DNA of 64,000 bases from JAVVHH01 sp963848035. GTDB lineage: Bacteria; Pseudomonadota; Alphaproteobacteria; Acetobacterales; Acetobacteraceae. This document shows positions 26,853-35,818 of the stretch, in pieces. The stretch spans positions 2,604,001 through 2,668,000 of the forward strand of contig CAWKCD010000001.1 of NCBI GenBank assembly GCA_963848035.1, in the 5' to 3' direction. Below the pieces are notes generated by a model, which saw only the letters and a list, made by a program, of their open reading frames with translations, did no database searches and was not told where the DNA came from. Position numbers and translations under genes: made by a program. Numbering within the stretch: position 1 is the first letter of the stretch; each line of letters begins with the position of its first letter.

Positions 26853-28250
26853 ATGGACCAGCACGCGCCGGCAACCGCCGAATACACCCAGGCCATCGCC
26901 CGCTTCGTTTCCGGGCTGAAATACGAACAAATCCCCGCGGAGGTCATCGCACGCATCAAGCTGCTGATTCTCGACAGTCTCGGCTGCGCTGTCTTCGGCG
27001 CCGACCTGCCCTGGTCGCGCATCCTCGTCGACACGCTGCTCGAGGTCGACAGCACGCCGGGCTGCACCGTCTGGGGCACCAGCCGGCGCCTCTCCGCCCC
27101 GCATGCCGCACTCGTCAACGGCACCCTGGTGCAAGGCTTCGAGCTGGACGACGTCCACCGCGTCGGCGTGCTGCATGTCGGCGCTGTCACCTTGCCGCCG
27201 CTGCTCGCCATCGCCGAGCTGCATCCCTCGATGACCGGGCGCGACCTGCTCACCGCCGCCGTCGCCGGCTACGAGATCGGCCCGCGCGTCGGCATGTGCA
27301 TGGGCCAGGAACATATCGGCCAAGGCTGGCATTCGGGCGCCACCGTCGGCGTGTTCTCCGCCGTCTCCGGCGCCGCCCGCGCGCTCCGCCTCGATCCCCG
27401 CCAGACCGCCCACGCCCTCGGCATCGCCGGCACGCAGGCGTCCGGCCTCATGGCCGCCCAGTTCGGCGCCATGGTCAAGCGCATGCATGCCGGCCGCTCG
27501 GCGCAGAGCGGGCTCTACGCGGCCCTGCTCGCCGCAAAGGGCTTCACCGGCATCCTCGACGTGTTCGAGAACGAATATGGCGGTTTCTGCACCACCTTCT
27601 CCCGCTCGCTCGACCGCTTCGACCGCAACGAACTCAGTGCCGGCCTCGGCGACCGCTGGGAGACCATGCAGATCGCCGTCAAGTTCTACGCCTGCGTCGG
27701 CAGCAACCACACCACGCTCGACGCGATCCGCTCCATGCAGGCGCGCCATCCCTTCAAGGCGTCCGATGTCGAGGGCATCACCATTTACGGCTCGCGCGTC
27801 ACCGTCGATCATGTGGGCTGGCCCTACATGCCGCAGGGGCTGACCTCCGCGCAGCTCAACCTGCCGTATTGCGTGGCCACGCTGCTGCTCGACGGCGACG
27901 TCTTCGTCGACCAGTTCACCGAGGAGAAGGTCGCCGACCGCGAGCGCATCGCCCTCTCCCGCCTGGTCCGCGTCATCGAGGACCCCGCGATCTCGATGCG
28001 CGGCAAGACGTTCCGCCACATGGTCCGCGTCCAGGTCCGCCTGGCCGACGGCACGCAAATGCAGGAGACGGTCGAGGCGCCTCGCGGCAGCGAGCACAGC
28101 TTCGCCTCCTCCGACGCCGTGATCGAGAAGTTCCGCAAGCTCGCCGGCCGCAGCCTGCCCGAGGAACGCATCGAGCGGATCATCGACGCCATCCTGCACG
28201 CCGAAGACTTGTCCAGCGCAGCGGATATATCGGCTATGTTGGCGCGCTGA
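26853..28250 (+). CDS. MmgE/PrpD family protein
   Basis: A 465-residue member of the MmgE/PrpD superfamily, which holds 2-methylcitrate dehydratase and cis-aconitate decarboxylase. Family marks are LILDSLGCAVFG near the N-terminus, AALVNGTLVQGFELDDVHRVGVLHVGAVTLPPLLA with the conserved Asp/His region, and VKFYACVGSNHTTLDAI. ATG 26853 is used; the ribosome site is weak. It is divergent from a LysR gene, so it is probably regulated by it. With no prpB or prpC nearby, methylcitrate is unlikely; dehydration of another hydroxy-acid in the neighbouring catabolic route is a guess. A palindromic repeat (copy B) follows within 30 bp. Confidence 0.8.
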   Translation: MDQHAPATAEYTQAIARFVSGLKYEQIPAEVIARIKLLILDSLGCAVFGADLPWSRILVDTLLEVDSTPGCTVWGTSRRLSAPHAALVNGTLVQGFELDDVHRVGVLHVGAVTLPPLLAIAELHPSMTGRDLLTAAVAGYEIGPRVGMCMGQEHIGQGWHSGATVGVFSAVSGAARALRLDPRQTAHALGIAGTQASGLMAAQFGAMVKRMHAGRSAQSGLYAALLAAKGFTGILDVFENEYGGFCTTFSRSLDRFDRNELSAGLGDRWETMQIAVKFYACVGSNHTTLDAIRSMQARHPFKASDVEGITIYGSRVTVDHVGWPYMPQGLTSAQLNLPYCVATLLLDGDVFVDQFTEEKVADRERIALSRLVRVIEDPAISMRGKTFRHMVRVQVRLADGTQMQETVEAPRGSEHSFASSDAVIEKFRKLAGRSLPEERIERIIDAILHAEDLSSAADISAMLAR

Positions 28251-28277
28251 CGGCGAGTCGCCATCCCAGGGTCCGCC

Positions 28278-28372
28278 TCGAGACGCGGTCTACTGGGCGG
28301 GCTGGCCTGGCTTTCTGCGCATCCAAGCGCAGGAGCACGGCGTCAGCTGGCCAGTAGAGTAGCGTTTCCAGT
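28278..28372. repeat. palindromic repeat, copy B (short form)
   Basis: About 95 bp palindrome in the 141 bp gap between the MmgE/PrpD and binding-protein genes. CTACTGG (28290-28296) pairs with CCAGTAG (28351-28357); inside, CTGCGC (28315-28320) and GCGCAG (28327-28332) form a hairpin with loop ATCCAA. It shares GCGTCAG..GGCC and AGTAGCGTTTCC-like ends with the other copies but lacks their central block. Confidence 0.65.
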
Positions 28373-28391
28373 CAGACATTCAGGGATCGAC

Positions 28392-29387
28392 ATGCTTCGA
28401 CGCAACTTGCTCATTGGCGGGGCCGCCCTGGCCGCAAGCCCGGCGCGCGCGCAGCCCACGCCGGTCCGCATCTCCCACGGCTACGGCATCCATTATCTGC
28501 CGCTCATGGTCATGCGCGACCGCAACCTGATCGAGAAAAACGCCGAAGCCGCCGGCGCCGGACCGATCGAGCCGAACTGGCGCCTGCTCGACGGCGGCAA
28601 CACCATCAACGACGCCATGCTCTCCGGCGCGCTGGACCTCGCCGGCACCGGCGCGCCGGGCTTCCTCACTTTATGGGCCAAAGCCCGCAGCGGCGGCTCG
28701 GCCGTCATCGGCGTGTGCGGCCTCGGCAACGGCGCGCTCTGGCTCAACACCAACCGCGCCGACCGGACATCGCTGCGGGACTTCACCGACGGCGACAAGA
28801 TCGCGGTGCCCGGCATCAAGACCAGCTTCGCCGCAGTCGTCCTGCAGATGGCCGCCGCCAAGGAGTTTGGCGACGAGAATTTCGCCAAGCTGGATACGCT
28901 GACCGTCAGCATGCCGCACCCGGAAGCGCTCGCCGCCCTGGTCTCCGGCAAGACCGAGATCACCGCCCACGTCGCCTCGCCGCCCTTCTCCAACAAGGAA
29001 CTCACCTACCCGAACATCCACCGCGTCTTTACCTCGCTCGACATCCTCGGCCCCATCACCATCGACGTGGTGTTCGCCTCCAAGCGCTTCGCCGCCGCCA
29101 ATCCCGCGATCATGACCGCGTTCCTGGCCGCCAAGGCCGAAGCCGATGCGCTGATCGCCGCCGACAAGGACGCCGCCGCCGAGAGCTTCGCCCGCATATC
29201 CAAGGTGAACATGCCCCATGCGGCGATCCGCGCCCTGCTCGACGACCAGGAGACCAGCTTCACCGTCGAGCCCCGCGGCATTCTCAAATATGCGACGTTT
29301 CTTACCCGCACCGGCGCGATCCGCAACCCGCCCGCCGTTTGGACCGAGCTGTTCATCCCGCAGGTGCACGCCCTGGCCGGCAGCTGA
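28392..29387 (+). CDS. ABC transporter substrate-binding protein, NMT1/THI5 or SsuA-like (orphan)
   Basis: A 331-residue periplasmic binding protein of the nitrate/sulfonate/thiamine-precursor group. Signal peptide RRNLLIGGAALAASPARA, then VRISHGYGIHYLPLMVMRDRNLIEK, the usual opening of this fold, and GGNTINDAMLSGALDLAGTGAPG. ATG 28392 follows a weak site. No permease or ATPase gene lies next to it; the gene downstream, four bases later, is a methyltransferase. It either serves a transporter elsewhere in the genome or acts as a binding partner of another system. The substrate is unknown. Confidence 0.8.
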   Translation: MLRRNLLIGGAALAASPARAQPTPVRISHGYGIHYLPLMVMRDRNLIEKNAEAAGAGPIEPNWRLLDGGNTINDAMLSGALDLAGTGAPGFLTLWAKARSGGSAVIGVCGLGNGALWLNTNRADRTSLRDFTDGDKIAVPGIKTSFAAVVLQMAAAKEFGDENFAKLDTLTVSMPHPEALAALVSGKTEITAHVASPPFSNKELTYPNIHRVFTSLDILGPITIDVVFASKRFAAANPAIMTAFLAAKAEADALIAADKDAAAESFARISKVNMPHAAIRALLDDQETSFTVEPRGILKYATFLTRTGAIRNPPAVWTELFIPQVHALAGS

Positions 29388-29391
29388 CCGC

Positions 29392-30201
29392 ATGGCATCC
29401 AACTTCAATGCCCGCGACCCGGCCGTCTACGAGCGCAGCATGGGCCGCTGGAGCCGCCAGCTCGCCCCCGACTTCGTCGCGTTCGCCGCGCTGGACCAAA
29501 TCGGCACGGCCGAGGCGGTGCTGGACGTCGGCTGCGGCCCCGGCAGCTTGCTCGAGACCCTCGTCGCCAACGCCGGGTGGCGCCGCATCACCGGCATCGA
29601 CGCCTCCGAGCTGTATCTCGAGGCCGCCCGCCACCGCGTCACCGACCCCCGCATCGAGCTGCAGACCGCCGACGCCGCCGCGCTGCCCTATCCCGATGCC
29701 AGCTTCGACGCCGTCCTGAGCCAACTCGTCCTGCAATTCGTCTCCGACCCGGCCGCCGCCCTCGCCGACATGCGCCGCGTCGTCCGCCCCGGCGGCGTCG
29801 TCGCCGCCGCCGTCTGGAACAGCGGCGGCGGCATGCCGCACCAGCGCATGTTCTGGGACACCGCCGCCCTGGTCGATCCCCGCGCCGCCGACCTGCGCGC
29901 CCGGACCTTCAACCGCGTCCCCACCCGGGACGGCGAACTGGAATCCCTGTTCCGAGCCGCCGGCCTGGCCGACATCGCCACCTCGACCGCGACCGTCGCG
30001 ATGCGCTTCACCCGCTTCGAGGATTTCTGGCAGCCGATCGCCGGCGGCGAGGGCACGCTCGGCAAATACGTCCTCGAGCTCGACCCCGAGACCGCCGCCC
30101 TCGTCCGCAACGCAATCGAGGACGCCTATCTCAGCGGCCGGGAGGATGGCCCGCGCGTGTTCCACTGCACCGCTTTTCTGTGCCGCGGTCACCGCATGTG
30201 A
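29392..30201 (+). CDS. SAM-dependent class I methyltransferase
   Basis: A 269-residue methyltransferase. Motif I is VLDVGCGPGSLLETL (near residue 43), then the acidic end of strand 2 (GIDASELYLE), motif III DAAALPYPDASFDAVLSQLVLQF, and RRVVRPGGVVAAAVWN, typical of the Methyltransf_11/UbiE-like group. ATG 29392 lies four bases after the binding-protein stop, so the two are probably co-transcribed. The acceptor is unknown; small-molecule methylation is most likely for this architecture. Confidence 0.8.
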   Translation: MASNFNARDPAVYERSMGRWSRQLAPDFVAFAALDQIGTAEAVLDVGCGPGSLLETLVANAGWRRITGIDASELYLEAARHRVTDPRIELQTADAAALPYPDASFDAVLSQLVLQFVSDPAAALADMRRVVRPGGVVAAAVWNSGGGMPHQRMFWDTAALVDPRAADLRARTFNRVPTRDGELESLFRAAGLADIATSTATVAMRFTRFEDFWQPIAGGEGTLGKYVLELDPETAALVRNAIEDAYLSGREDGPRVFHCTAFLCRGHRM

Positions 30202-30268
30202 ACCGTCCCCGAAGCTGCACGTTACTCCCTCATAGCTGCTTGCACTGTGCAGGCTAGGAGGAGTGTCC

Positions 30269-30517
30269 ATGAAGAAGTTGATCGTCGCCTTGGCCCTGAC
30301 CGCGTTCGCCGCCGCTCCGCTCGCCTCGCCCGCCGAGGCCGGCTGCCTGACCGGCGCCGCGGTTGGCGGCGTCGCCGGCCATGTCGCGGGCCATCATGGT
30401 GTTCTCGGCGCCGCGGCCGGTTGCGCCGTCGGCCATCACCGCGCCAACCAGCGCGCCGCCGAGCGCGCCAACACCAACACCCAGAACAACACCGACGCGG
30501 CCCCCGCTAGCCGGTGA
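30269..30517 (+). CDS. small secreted Gly/Ala-rich protein
   Basis: An 82-residue protein with a Sec signal peptide (KKLIVALALTAFAAAPLASPAEA, cut before GC). The mature part has a glycine-zipper-like stretch AAVGGVAGHVAGHHGVLGAAAGCAVGHHRA that could insert in a membrane or self-associate, and a polar Asn/Thr tail. ATG 30269 is well placed behind AGGAGGAG (30256-30262). Short glycine-zipper proteins of this shape are common in the outer envelope of alphaproteobacteria and have no defined function. Confidence 0.75.
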   Translation: MKKLIVALALTAFAAAPLASPAEAGCLTGAAVGGVAGHVAGHHGVLGAAAGCAVGHHRANQRAAERANTNTQNNTDAAPASR

Positions 30518-30527
30518 ACGACCTGTG

Positions 30528-30555
30528 CCCGGCGCGGACGAATGTCCGCGCCGGG
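30528..30555. terminator. bidirectional intrinsic terminator hairpin
   Basis: A perfect 12 bp stem (30528-30539 with 30544-30555) and loop GAAT fills the gap between two convergent stop codons. No T-run follows, but position and strength fit a shared terminator. Confidence 0.7.
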
Positions 30556-31773
30556 TCACATGTAGCGGCTCCAGAACCGGGTCAGCAGCTCCCCGGCCCG
30601 CTCGCCCAACGACCGCTGGCGCCATTCCGCTAGCGTCACCGTCGACGCTCCCGCGATCCACCCCCGCAGCATCTCCTCCACCGCGCCGGCCGTGTGCCGC
30701 CCGAGGATGATCGCGTCCACCTCGTCATTGTAGACGAAGCTCCGCCGATCCAGGTTCGACGAACCGATGGAGGTCCAAACCCCGTCCACCGTCGCCACCT
30801 TCGCGTGCAGCACCCCATCCGTCAGCTCGTGGATGCGGACGCCCGCTTCCAGCAGCCGCCCATACAGCGCCCGCGCCGCCCGTATGCATCCGGGGATGTC
30901 GCTATACCCCGCCAGCACGAGATCGACCTGCACCCCGCGCTTGGCCGCATCGACCAGCAGCCGCCATTGCCTGAACGTCGGTACGAAATACCCGGTCGCC
31001 AGCAGGATATGGCTCTCCGCCGCCGCGGTCGCCGCCTTCAGCAACTCGAAATACAGTTGCCGGTGCTGCCGCGGCGCACTGCCATCGGTCCGCACGATCA
31101 GCTCGCCCAGCGGCGCCGCTTCGCCCGCCTCGCGCATCACGTGCAGCTTGTCGCCGTGACGATGCCGCCAGCCCAGCAGGAACAGCCGCACGATCTCCGC
31201 CACCGGCGGCCCCTCGATCCGAACCGCCGCATCGTACCAGAACGCCTTCTGCGGATACCGCCCCGCCGGCGCATCCCGCGGATTCTCGTACACCCGCGAC
31301 AAATTCACCCCGCCCAGCACCGCGACCCGTCCGTCGGCGACGAAGATCTTCCGGTGATCCCGATCGTTCAAACCCCAAAGGTCGAACCGCTTCCGAAAGG
31401 GATTGAACGGCCGGAACTCCAGCACCGAAGCCCCCGCGCCCCGCAGCCGCTCGAACAGCGCATCATCCACGTCCTGCGACCCGGCCGCGTCATAACTCAC
31501 GGCCACCCGCACGCCCTGCTCCAGCTTCGCGACCAGCAAATCGATCAGCCGCCGCCCGCGCCAATGCACGTCCTGGAACTCGTAATACTCCATCAGCAGC
31601 GAATGCTCCGCCGCATCGATCGCCGCGAAGATCGCATCGAACGCATCCGCCCCGCTCGGCAGCAGATCGATCTTCGCCCCCGGCACCAGCGGACAGCGCG
31701 ACACCGGCCCATGCGCCGCCACATGCCGCCGCAACACCTCGTCCGCGTCGTCGATCTCCAGCGCGTCCATCAT
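30556..31773 (-). CDS. phospholipase D family protein, cardiolipin synthase-like
   Basis: A 405-residue PLD-superfamily enzyme with two HKD motifs: His140/Lys142/Asp147 in DHRKIFVADGRVAVLGG and His323/Lys325/Asp330 in LHAKVATVDGVWTSIGSSN. Spacing and the NxxDRRSFVYNDE segment after the second motif resemble ClsB-type cardiolipin synthases. No N-terminal membrane helix is visible, as in ClsB. It starts at ATG 31773 or 31770, five bases after the FAD monooxygenase stop, so it ends the long minus-strand array. It likely transfers phosphatidyl groups between lipids at the membrane face. It ends directly at a strong hairpin. Confidence 0.8.
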   Translation of the reverse strand: MMDALEIDDADEVLRRHVAAHGPVSRCPLVPGAKIDLLPSGADAFDAIFAAIDAAEHSLLMEYYEFQDVHWRGRRLIDLLVAKLEQGVRVAVSYDAAGSQDVDDALFERLRGAGASVLEFRPFNPFRKRFDLWGLNDRDHRKIFVADGRVAVLGGVNLSRVYENPRDAPAGRYPQKAFWYDAAVRIEGPPVAEIVRLFLLGWRHRHGDKLHVMREAGEAAPLGELIVRTDGSAPRQHRQLYFELLKAATAAAESHILLATGYFVPTFRQWRLLVDAAKRGVQVDLVLAGYSDIPGCIRAARALYGRLLEAGVRIHELTDGVLHAKVATVDGVWTSIGSSNLDRRSFVYNDEVDAIILGRHTAGAVEEMLRGWIAGASTVTLAEWRQRSLGERAGELLTRFWSRYM

Positions 31774-31777
31774 CCCT

Positions 31778-33007
31778 CTAATGCTTCGTGGCAAAGCCCG
31801 CCGTCGCCGCATACCCCCGCACGATCGCCTCGCGCGCCGCATGCGGCAAAACCTGCTCGATGTCCGCGAACCCCGAAGGCGCCCGCTTCTCCACCTCGTC
31901 GATCACCCGCTCCGGCCCGCCGCCCCGGTTCAACCGGACCACCTCGGCCGTTTTAGGCAAACGCTCCCGCTCGTAACGCCACAACCCCTGCCGCGGATGC
32001 TCCGCCTCGGCCAACGCATCCGCCAAAGCCCGCGCGTCCAGAATCGCCTGCGAAGCCCCGTTCGACCCCACCGGATACATCGGATGCGCCGCATCCCCGA
32101 GCAGCGTCACGCGCTCGAACGTCCAGCGGGGCAGGGGGTCCCGGTCGCACATCGGATACTCGAACGCCTGGCCCGTCGCTTCGACCAACCCCATGATGTC
32201 GAACCCGGGGATCACGAACCGCCGCGCATACGGCAGCACGGTCGCGCGATGCGCCGCCCGTGACCAGCTCTCCTTCGGCGGCGGCGCCACCGCCCCGTTC
32301 GCCATCACGATGTTGACCACCCAATTCATCAACCGCCGCCCATCGGGCGCTTCGGCGATCGGATACAGCACGAATTTCGCGCCCATCCCGCCGCCGATCG
32401 CCATCGTCCGCCCGTCCAGCCACGGCGCCCACTCCGCCGCCCCGCGCCACATCAGCACCCCGTTCCATCGCGGCGGCCCCTCATCCGGATAGAACTGCCG
32501 CCGCGCCACCGAATGGATCCCGTCCGCGCACACCAGCACGTCCCCCCGCACGGTATGCCCAGCCTCGCCCCGCCGCGTGTCGGTGAAGTGTGCGGTGACG
32601 CCCCCCTCATCCTGCACGAACCCGGCCAGCCCGACCCCGGTCCGCACCGAAGCAGGCCCCAGCCGCTCGATCACCGCGTCATGGATCAGCTTCTGCAGCC
32701 GCCCGCGATGGATCGAGAACTGCGGCACCGCATGCCCCGCATCCATCCCCCGCAACTCGCGCCAGACCTCCTGGCCCTGCCGGTTGAAATAGATCAGCTC
32801 CCGCGTCCGGATCCCCGTCCGCTCCAACGCCGGCAGCAAGCCGAATTCCGCCAGCTCCCCGATCGCATGCGGCAGCGTATTGATCCCGACGCCGACCTCC
32901 CGCACCTCGGACGCCTGCTCGAACACCTCCACCGCGATCCCGCGCCGGTGCAGCATCAGCGCCGCCGTCAGCCCGCCGATCCCCGCGCCGGCGATCAGGA
33001 CCTTCAT
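31778..33007 (-). CDS. FAD-dependent monooxygenase
   Basis: A 409-residue group A flavoprotein hydroxylase. FAD motif GAGIGG at the N-terminus, VREVGVGINTLPHAIGELAEFGL, the DG motif CADGIHSVARR, and the GD motif LLGDAAHPMYPVGSNGASQAILDARALA. The MYPVGSNGA form is typical of a large subfamily annotated as flavin-dependent oxidoreductases, near salicylate and PhzS-type enzymes. ATG 33007 follows a cupin gene by ten bases. With the cupin and a Liv-type transporter upstream, an aromatic-compound route is plausible. It is distinct from the hydroxylase at 17246-18451. Confidence 0.8.
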   Translation of the reverse strand: MKVLIAGAGIGGLTAALMLHRRGIAVEVFEQASEVREVGVGINTLPHAIGELAEFGLLPALERTGIRTRELIYFNRQGQEVWRELRGMDAGHAVPQFSIHRGRLQKLIHDAVIERLGPASVRTGVGLAGFVQDEGGVTAHFTDTRRGEAGHTVRGDVLVCADGIHSVARRQFYPDEGPPRWNGVLMWRGAAEWAPWLDGRTMAIGGGMGAKFVLYPIAEAPDGRRLMNWVVNIVMANGAVAPPPKESWSRAAHRATVLPYARRFVIPGFDIMGLVEATGQAFEYPMCDRDPLPRWTFERVTLLGDAAHPMYPVGSNGASQAILDARALADALAEAEHPRQGLWRYERERLPKTAEVVRLNRGGGPERVIDEVEKRAPSGFADIEQVLPHAAREAIVRGYAATAGFATKH

Positions 33008-33017
33008 GGCCCCACCT

Positions 33018-33467
33018 TCACGCCGCGTCAGGCGGCGGCAGGAAGTCCACCTCGTGCCGCGCCGACAGCGCCACCACTTCCGCCACGTCCGGTTTCGGCC
33101 CCAGATTATGGATCGCCCAGAACAGGTCGTACAGCCGCCGCGCCGGTGCCACCCAGAACAGGCACTTCACCTCGGCCTCGCTCTTGTTGAACAACCCATG
33201 CGGGATCCCCTTCGGCATCCGCACCAGATCGCCCGGCTCCGCCGACCCCGGCTGCCCATCGAGCAGCACGTCGAGCCGCCCCGAGAACATGTACACGAAC
33301 TCGTCCTGGTGCGGATGGATGTGCGGCGGCACGAACGTCCCCGGCGGGAACGTCGCATGCCACGCGAACGAAGCCTCGCTGAGCTGCTTCGGCACGTAGA
33401 TCTGCCCCAGGATGTTCCAGCTGATCCCGTCGATCCCCTCATTGGCCTTGGTCACGCCGATCTGCAT
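33018..33467 (-). CDS. cupin domain protein
   Basis: A 149-residue single-domain cupin. Motif 1 is about FPPGTFVPPHIHPHQDEFVYMFSG, with metal ligands His-x-His and Glu; motif 2 is in DLVRMPKGIPHGLFNKSEAE, with Pro and His. Such proteins act as small dioxygenases, isomerases or ligand sensors. ATG 33467 follows AGGAG. It lies between a LivF gene (15 bp upstream) and the FAD monooxygenase (10 bp downstream) and is probably co-transcribed with both. It may act on the monooxygenase product; this is inference from order. Confidence 0.75.
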   Translation of the reverse strand: MQIGVTKANEGIDGISWNILGQIYVPKQLSEASFAWHATFPPGTFVPPHIHPHQDEFVYMFSGRLDVLLDGQPGSAEPGDLVRMPKGIPHGLFNKSEAEVKCLFWVAPARRLYDLFWAIHNLGPKPDVAEVVALSARHEVDFLPPPDAA

Positions 33468-33482
33468 GCGAAGCTCCTGCTT

Positions 33483-34169
33483 TCAGATATGAAGGAAGCG
33501 GTCCTTGATCTCCGGCGTCGCGCGCAACGCCGCCGAGCTGCCGGTCCAGGCGACCCGCCCTTTTTCCAACACGACGTGCCGGTCGGCAAATCGCGCCAGC
33601 GAATCGACGTTCTTGTCGATCACCAGGATCGCCGCCCCCTCCGCCTTGATCGCCGCCAGACACGCCCAGATCTCGTCCCGCAGCGTCGGCGCCAACCCCT
33701 CCGTCGCCTCGTCCAGCACGATCAGCCGCGGATTGGTCAGCAACGCCCGCCCGATCGCCAGCATCTGCTGCTCGCCCCCGGAAAGCTGGTTCCCGCCATT
33801 CCCCCGCCGCTCCCGCAGCCGCGGAAACAGCCCATACACCCGCGCCAGCGTCCACCCGCCGCCCCGCTGTGTCGCGACCAGATTCTCCTCCACGCTCAGC
33901 GTCGGGAAGATCTGCCGCCCCTCCGGCACCAGCCCCAGCCCCAGCCGCGCCACCACATGCGGCGCCCGCCCCGTGACATCCACGCCATCGACCCGCACCC
34001 GCCCCCCGCTCGGCTTCAGCAGCCCGAAGATCGACTTCACCGTCGTCGTCTTCCCCATCCCGTTGCGCCCCAGCAGCGTCACCACCTCGCCCGCTGCCAC
34101 GGTCAAATCGACCCCGAACAGCACCCGGCTGCCGCCATACCCGCCCTCGAGCCCCTCGACCACCAGCAT
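33483..34169 (-). CDS. livF: Liv-type ABC transporter ATPase (LivF-like, second set)
   Basis: A 228-residue ATPase. Walker A GRNGMGKTT, LGLVPEGRQIFPTLSVEENL, signature LSGGEQQMLAIGRALL, Walker B LIVLDEATEGLAP (Ala in place of Pro) and an H-loop region ILVIDKNVDSL, where LivF normally has xEQN; Asp-Lys replaces Glu-Gln here. ATG 34169 overlaps the livG stop (TGATG), better than GTG 34172. It is last of the second livKHMGF set. The altered H-loop is worth noting but still LivF-like. Confidence 0.85.
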   Translation of the reverse strand: MLVVEGLEGGYGGSRVLFGVDLTVAAGEVVTLLGRNGMGKTTTVKSIFGLLKPSGGRVRVDGVDVTGRAPHVVARLGLGLVPEGRQIFPTLSVEENLVATQRGGGWTLARVYGLFPRLRERRGNGGNQLSGGEQQMLAIGRALLTNPRLIVLDEATEGLAPTLRDEIWACLAAIKAEGAAILVIDKNVDSLARFADRHVVLEKGRVAWTGSSAALRATPEIKDRFLHI

Positions 34170-34919
34170 CACCCGCCCTCGTCGCCGAGATACGCCGCCC
34201 GCACCCCCGCATCCGCCCGCACCGCCGCCGGCGTCCCCGTCGCGATCACCCGCCCCGCCACCAGCACGCTCACCCGGTCCGCCAGCGCGAACACCGCTTC
34301 CATGTCGTGCTCGATCAACACGATCGTATGCGTCGCCTTCAGCGCCCGCATCAGCCCGATCAGCGCCGCCAACTCCGCGTGCCCGGTCCCCGCCAGCGGC
34401 TCGTCCAACAGCAGCATCCGCGCCCCCGTCGCCAGCGCGACCGCGATCTCCAACTGCCGCTTCTCCCCATGCGACAGCGTCCCCGCCATCCGCCCGGCCC
34501 GATCCGCCAACCCCGCCCGCCCCAGCGCCCCCATCGCCGCCTCGTTCAGCGCACGCTCACCCGCCGCCGCTCCAAAGAACCGGAAACTTGACCCAAGCCT
34601 TGCCTGCACCGCCAGCGCCACGTTCTCGAGCACGCTGAACCCCTCCAGCACCGAATTGATCTGGAACGACCGCGCCAAGCCCCCGACGCACCCGCCCCGC
34701 CATCGGAACCCGGCTGACATCCGCCCCCGCAAACCGGATCACCCCCAAATCCCCGAACGCCCGCCCCGAAAGCTGGTCGATCAGCGTCGTCTTCCCCGCC
34801 CCATTCGGCCCGATCACCGCATGCAGCTCCCCGTCCGCGACCGACAAGCTCACATCGTCCGTCGCCGCCAGCGCCCCATACGCCTTCCGCAAGTGCCGCA
34901 CCTCGAGCAGCGCGCTCAC
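34169..34919 (-). pseudogene. livG: Liv-type ABC transporter ATPase (LivG-like), one frameshift
   Basis: Second LivG. GTG 34919 overlaps the livM stop (GTGA). The first 80 or so residues (Walker A GPNGAGKTT, then FGDLGVIRFAGADVSRVPM) are in one frame; the rest (LARSFQINSVLEGFSVLENV, signature LSHGEKRQLEIA, Walker B MLLLDEPLAGT, H-loop IEHDME) is in another. One extra base near 34674-34690, in a C-rich run on the plus strand, explains it. Removal gives exactly 250 codons. No other defect is seen, and flanking genes of the operon are intact, so sequence error is likely. Confidence 0.75.
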
Positions 34920-35818
34920 GCCAACCGCCGCCGCCCGAACAACACCATCAGCACCAGGATCAGCCCCAGCCCCAACCGCCAATGCTCCGAATACTGCGCC
35001 AGCCAATCTTCCAGCAGCAGGAACGCGATCGCCCCCGCCACCGCCCCCAACAGCGTGCCCCGCCCCCCCAGCACCACCATCACGATCAGCTCGCCCGACC
35101 GCTGCCAGCTCATATAAGCCGGCGAAACGAACCCGGCCTGGTTCGCCAGCAGCACCCCCGCCACCCCCGCGATCCCGCCCGCAATCACATACGCGACCAG
35201 CCGATACCGGAACGGCGAAAACCCGATCGCCTGCATCCGCATTTCGTTGTCCCGGCTCCCCCGCAGCACCCGCCCGAACCGCGACCCCACCACCCGCCGC
35301 AACCCGGCGAACGCCGCCCCCAGCACCACCAGCGCCGCATAGAACAGCCCGACATCGCTCCGCAGCACATCCGCCCCGAACAGCGTCGACCGCCCCGGCA
35401 AACTGAACCCGTTATCCCCCCCGAACGCCGACAGCGACACCATCGCAAAGAACGCCATCTGCCCGAACGCCAGCGTGATCATGATGAAATACACGCCCCG
35501 CGTCCGCAACGAGACCGCCCCCGTCAACCCCGCGAACAGCCCGGAAGCCGCCACCGCCCCAAGGCTTTGCAGCACCAAATCATGCACACCCCACGACCCC
35601 AGCACCGCGACCGAATAAGCCCCGATACCCAAGAACGCCGCATGCCCGAACGAGACCAGCCCGCCAAACCCCAGGATCAGATCCAGCGACAGCGCCGCCA
35701 ACGCCACCGCCAATATCCGCGTCGCATTGACCAGCAGGAACGGCTCGCCAACCGCAAACGCCACCGGCGGCAACAGCGCGAGCCCCGCGAACAGCAGCAG
35801 GGCAGGGCGCCCCCTCAA
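34916..35818 (-). CDS. livM: Liv-type ABC transporter permease (LivM-like, second set)
   Basis: A 300-residue permease: ALSLDLILGFGGLVSFGHAAFLGIGAYS, SLRTRGVYFIMITLAFGQM and the coupling loop RGSRDNEMRMQAIGFSPFRYR identify LivM. The start is TTG 35818, overlapping the livH stop as TTGA; no ATG or GTG fits before the first helix. About nine membrane segments. It is translationally coupled on both sides by 4-nt overlaps. Confidence 0.85.
   Translation of the reverse strand: MRGRPALLLFAGLALLPPVAFAVGEPFLLVNATRILAVALAALSLDLILGFGGLVSFGHAAFLGIGAYSVAVLGSWGVHDLVLQSLGAVAASGLFAGLTGAVSLRTRGVYFIMITLAFGQMAFFAMVSLSAFGGDNGFSLPGRSTLFGADVLRSDVGLFYAALVVLGAAFAGLRRVVGSRFGRVLRGSRDNEMRMQAIGFSPFRYRLVAYVIAGGIAGVAGVLLANQAGFVSPAYMSWQRSGELIVMVVLGGRGTLLGAVAGAIAFLLLEDWLAQYSEHWRLGLGLILVLMVLFGRRRLA

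Noticed and set aside
32880..35117. A 745-codon plus-strand open frame
   Set aside because: Antisense to the FAD monooxygenase, cupin, livF and livG genes; its composition is Arg/Pro/Ser low-complexity with no recognisable domain.
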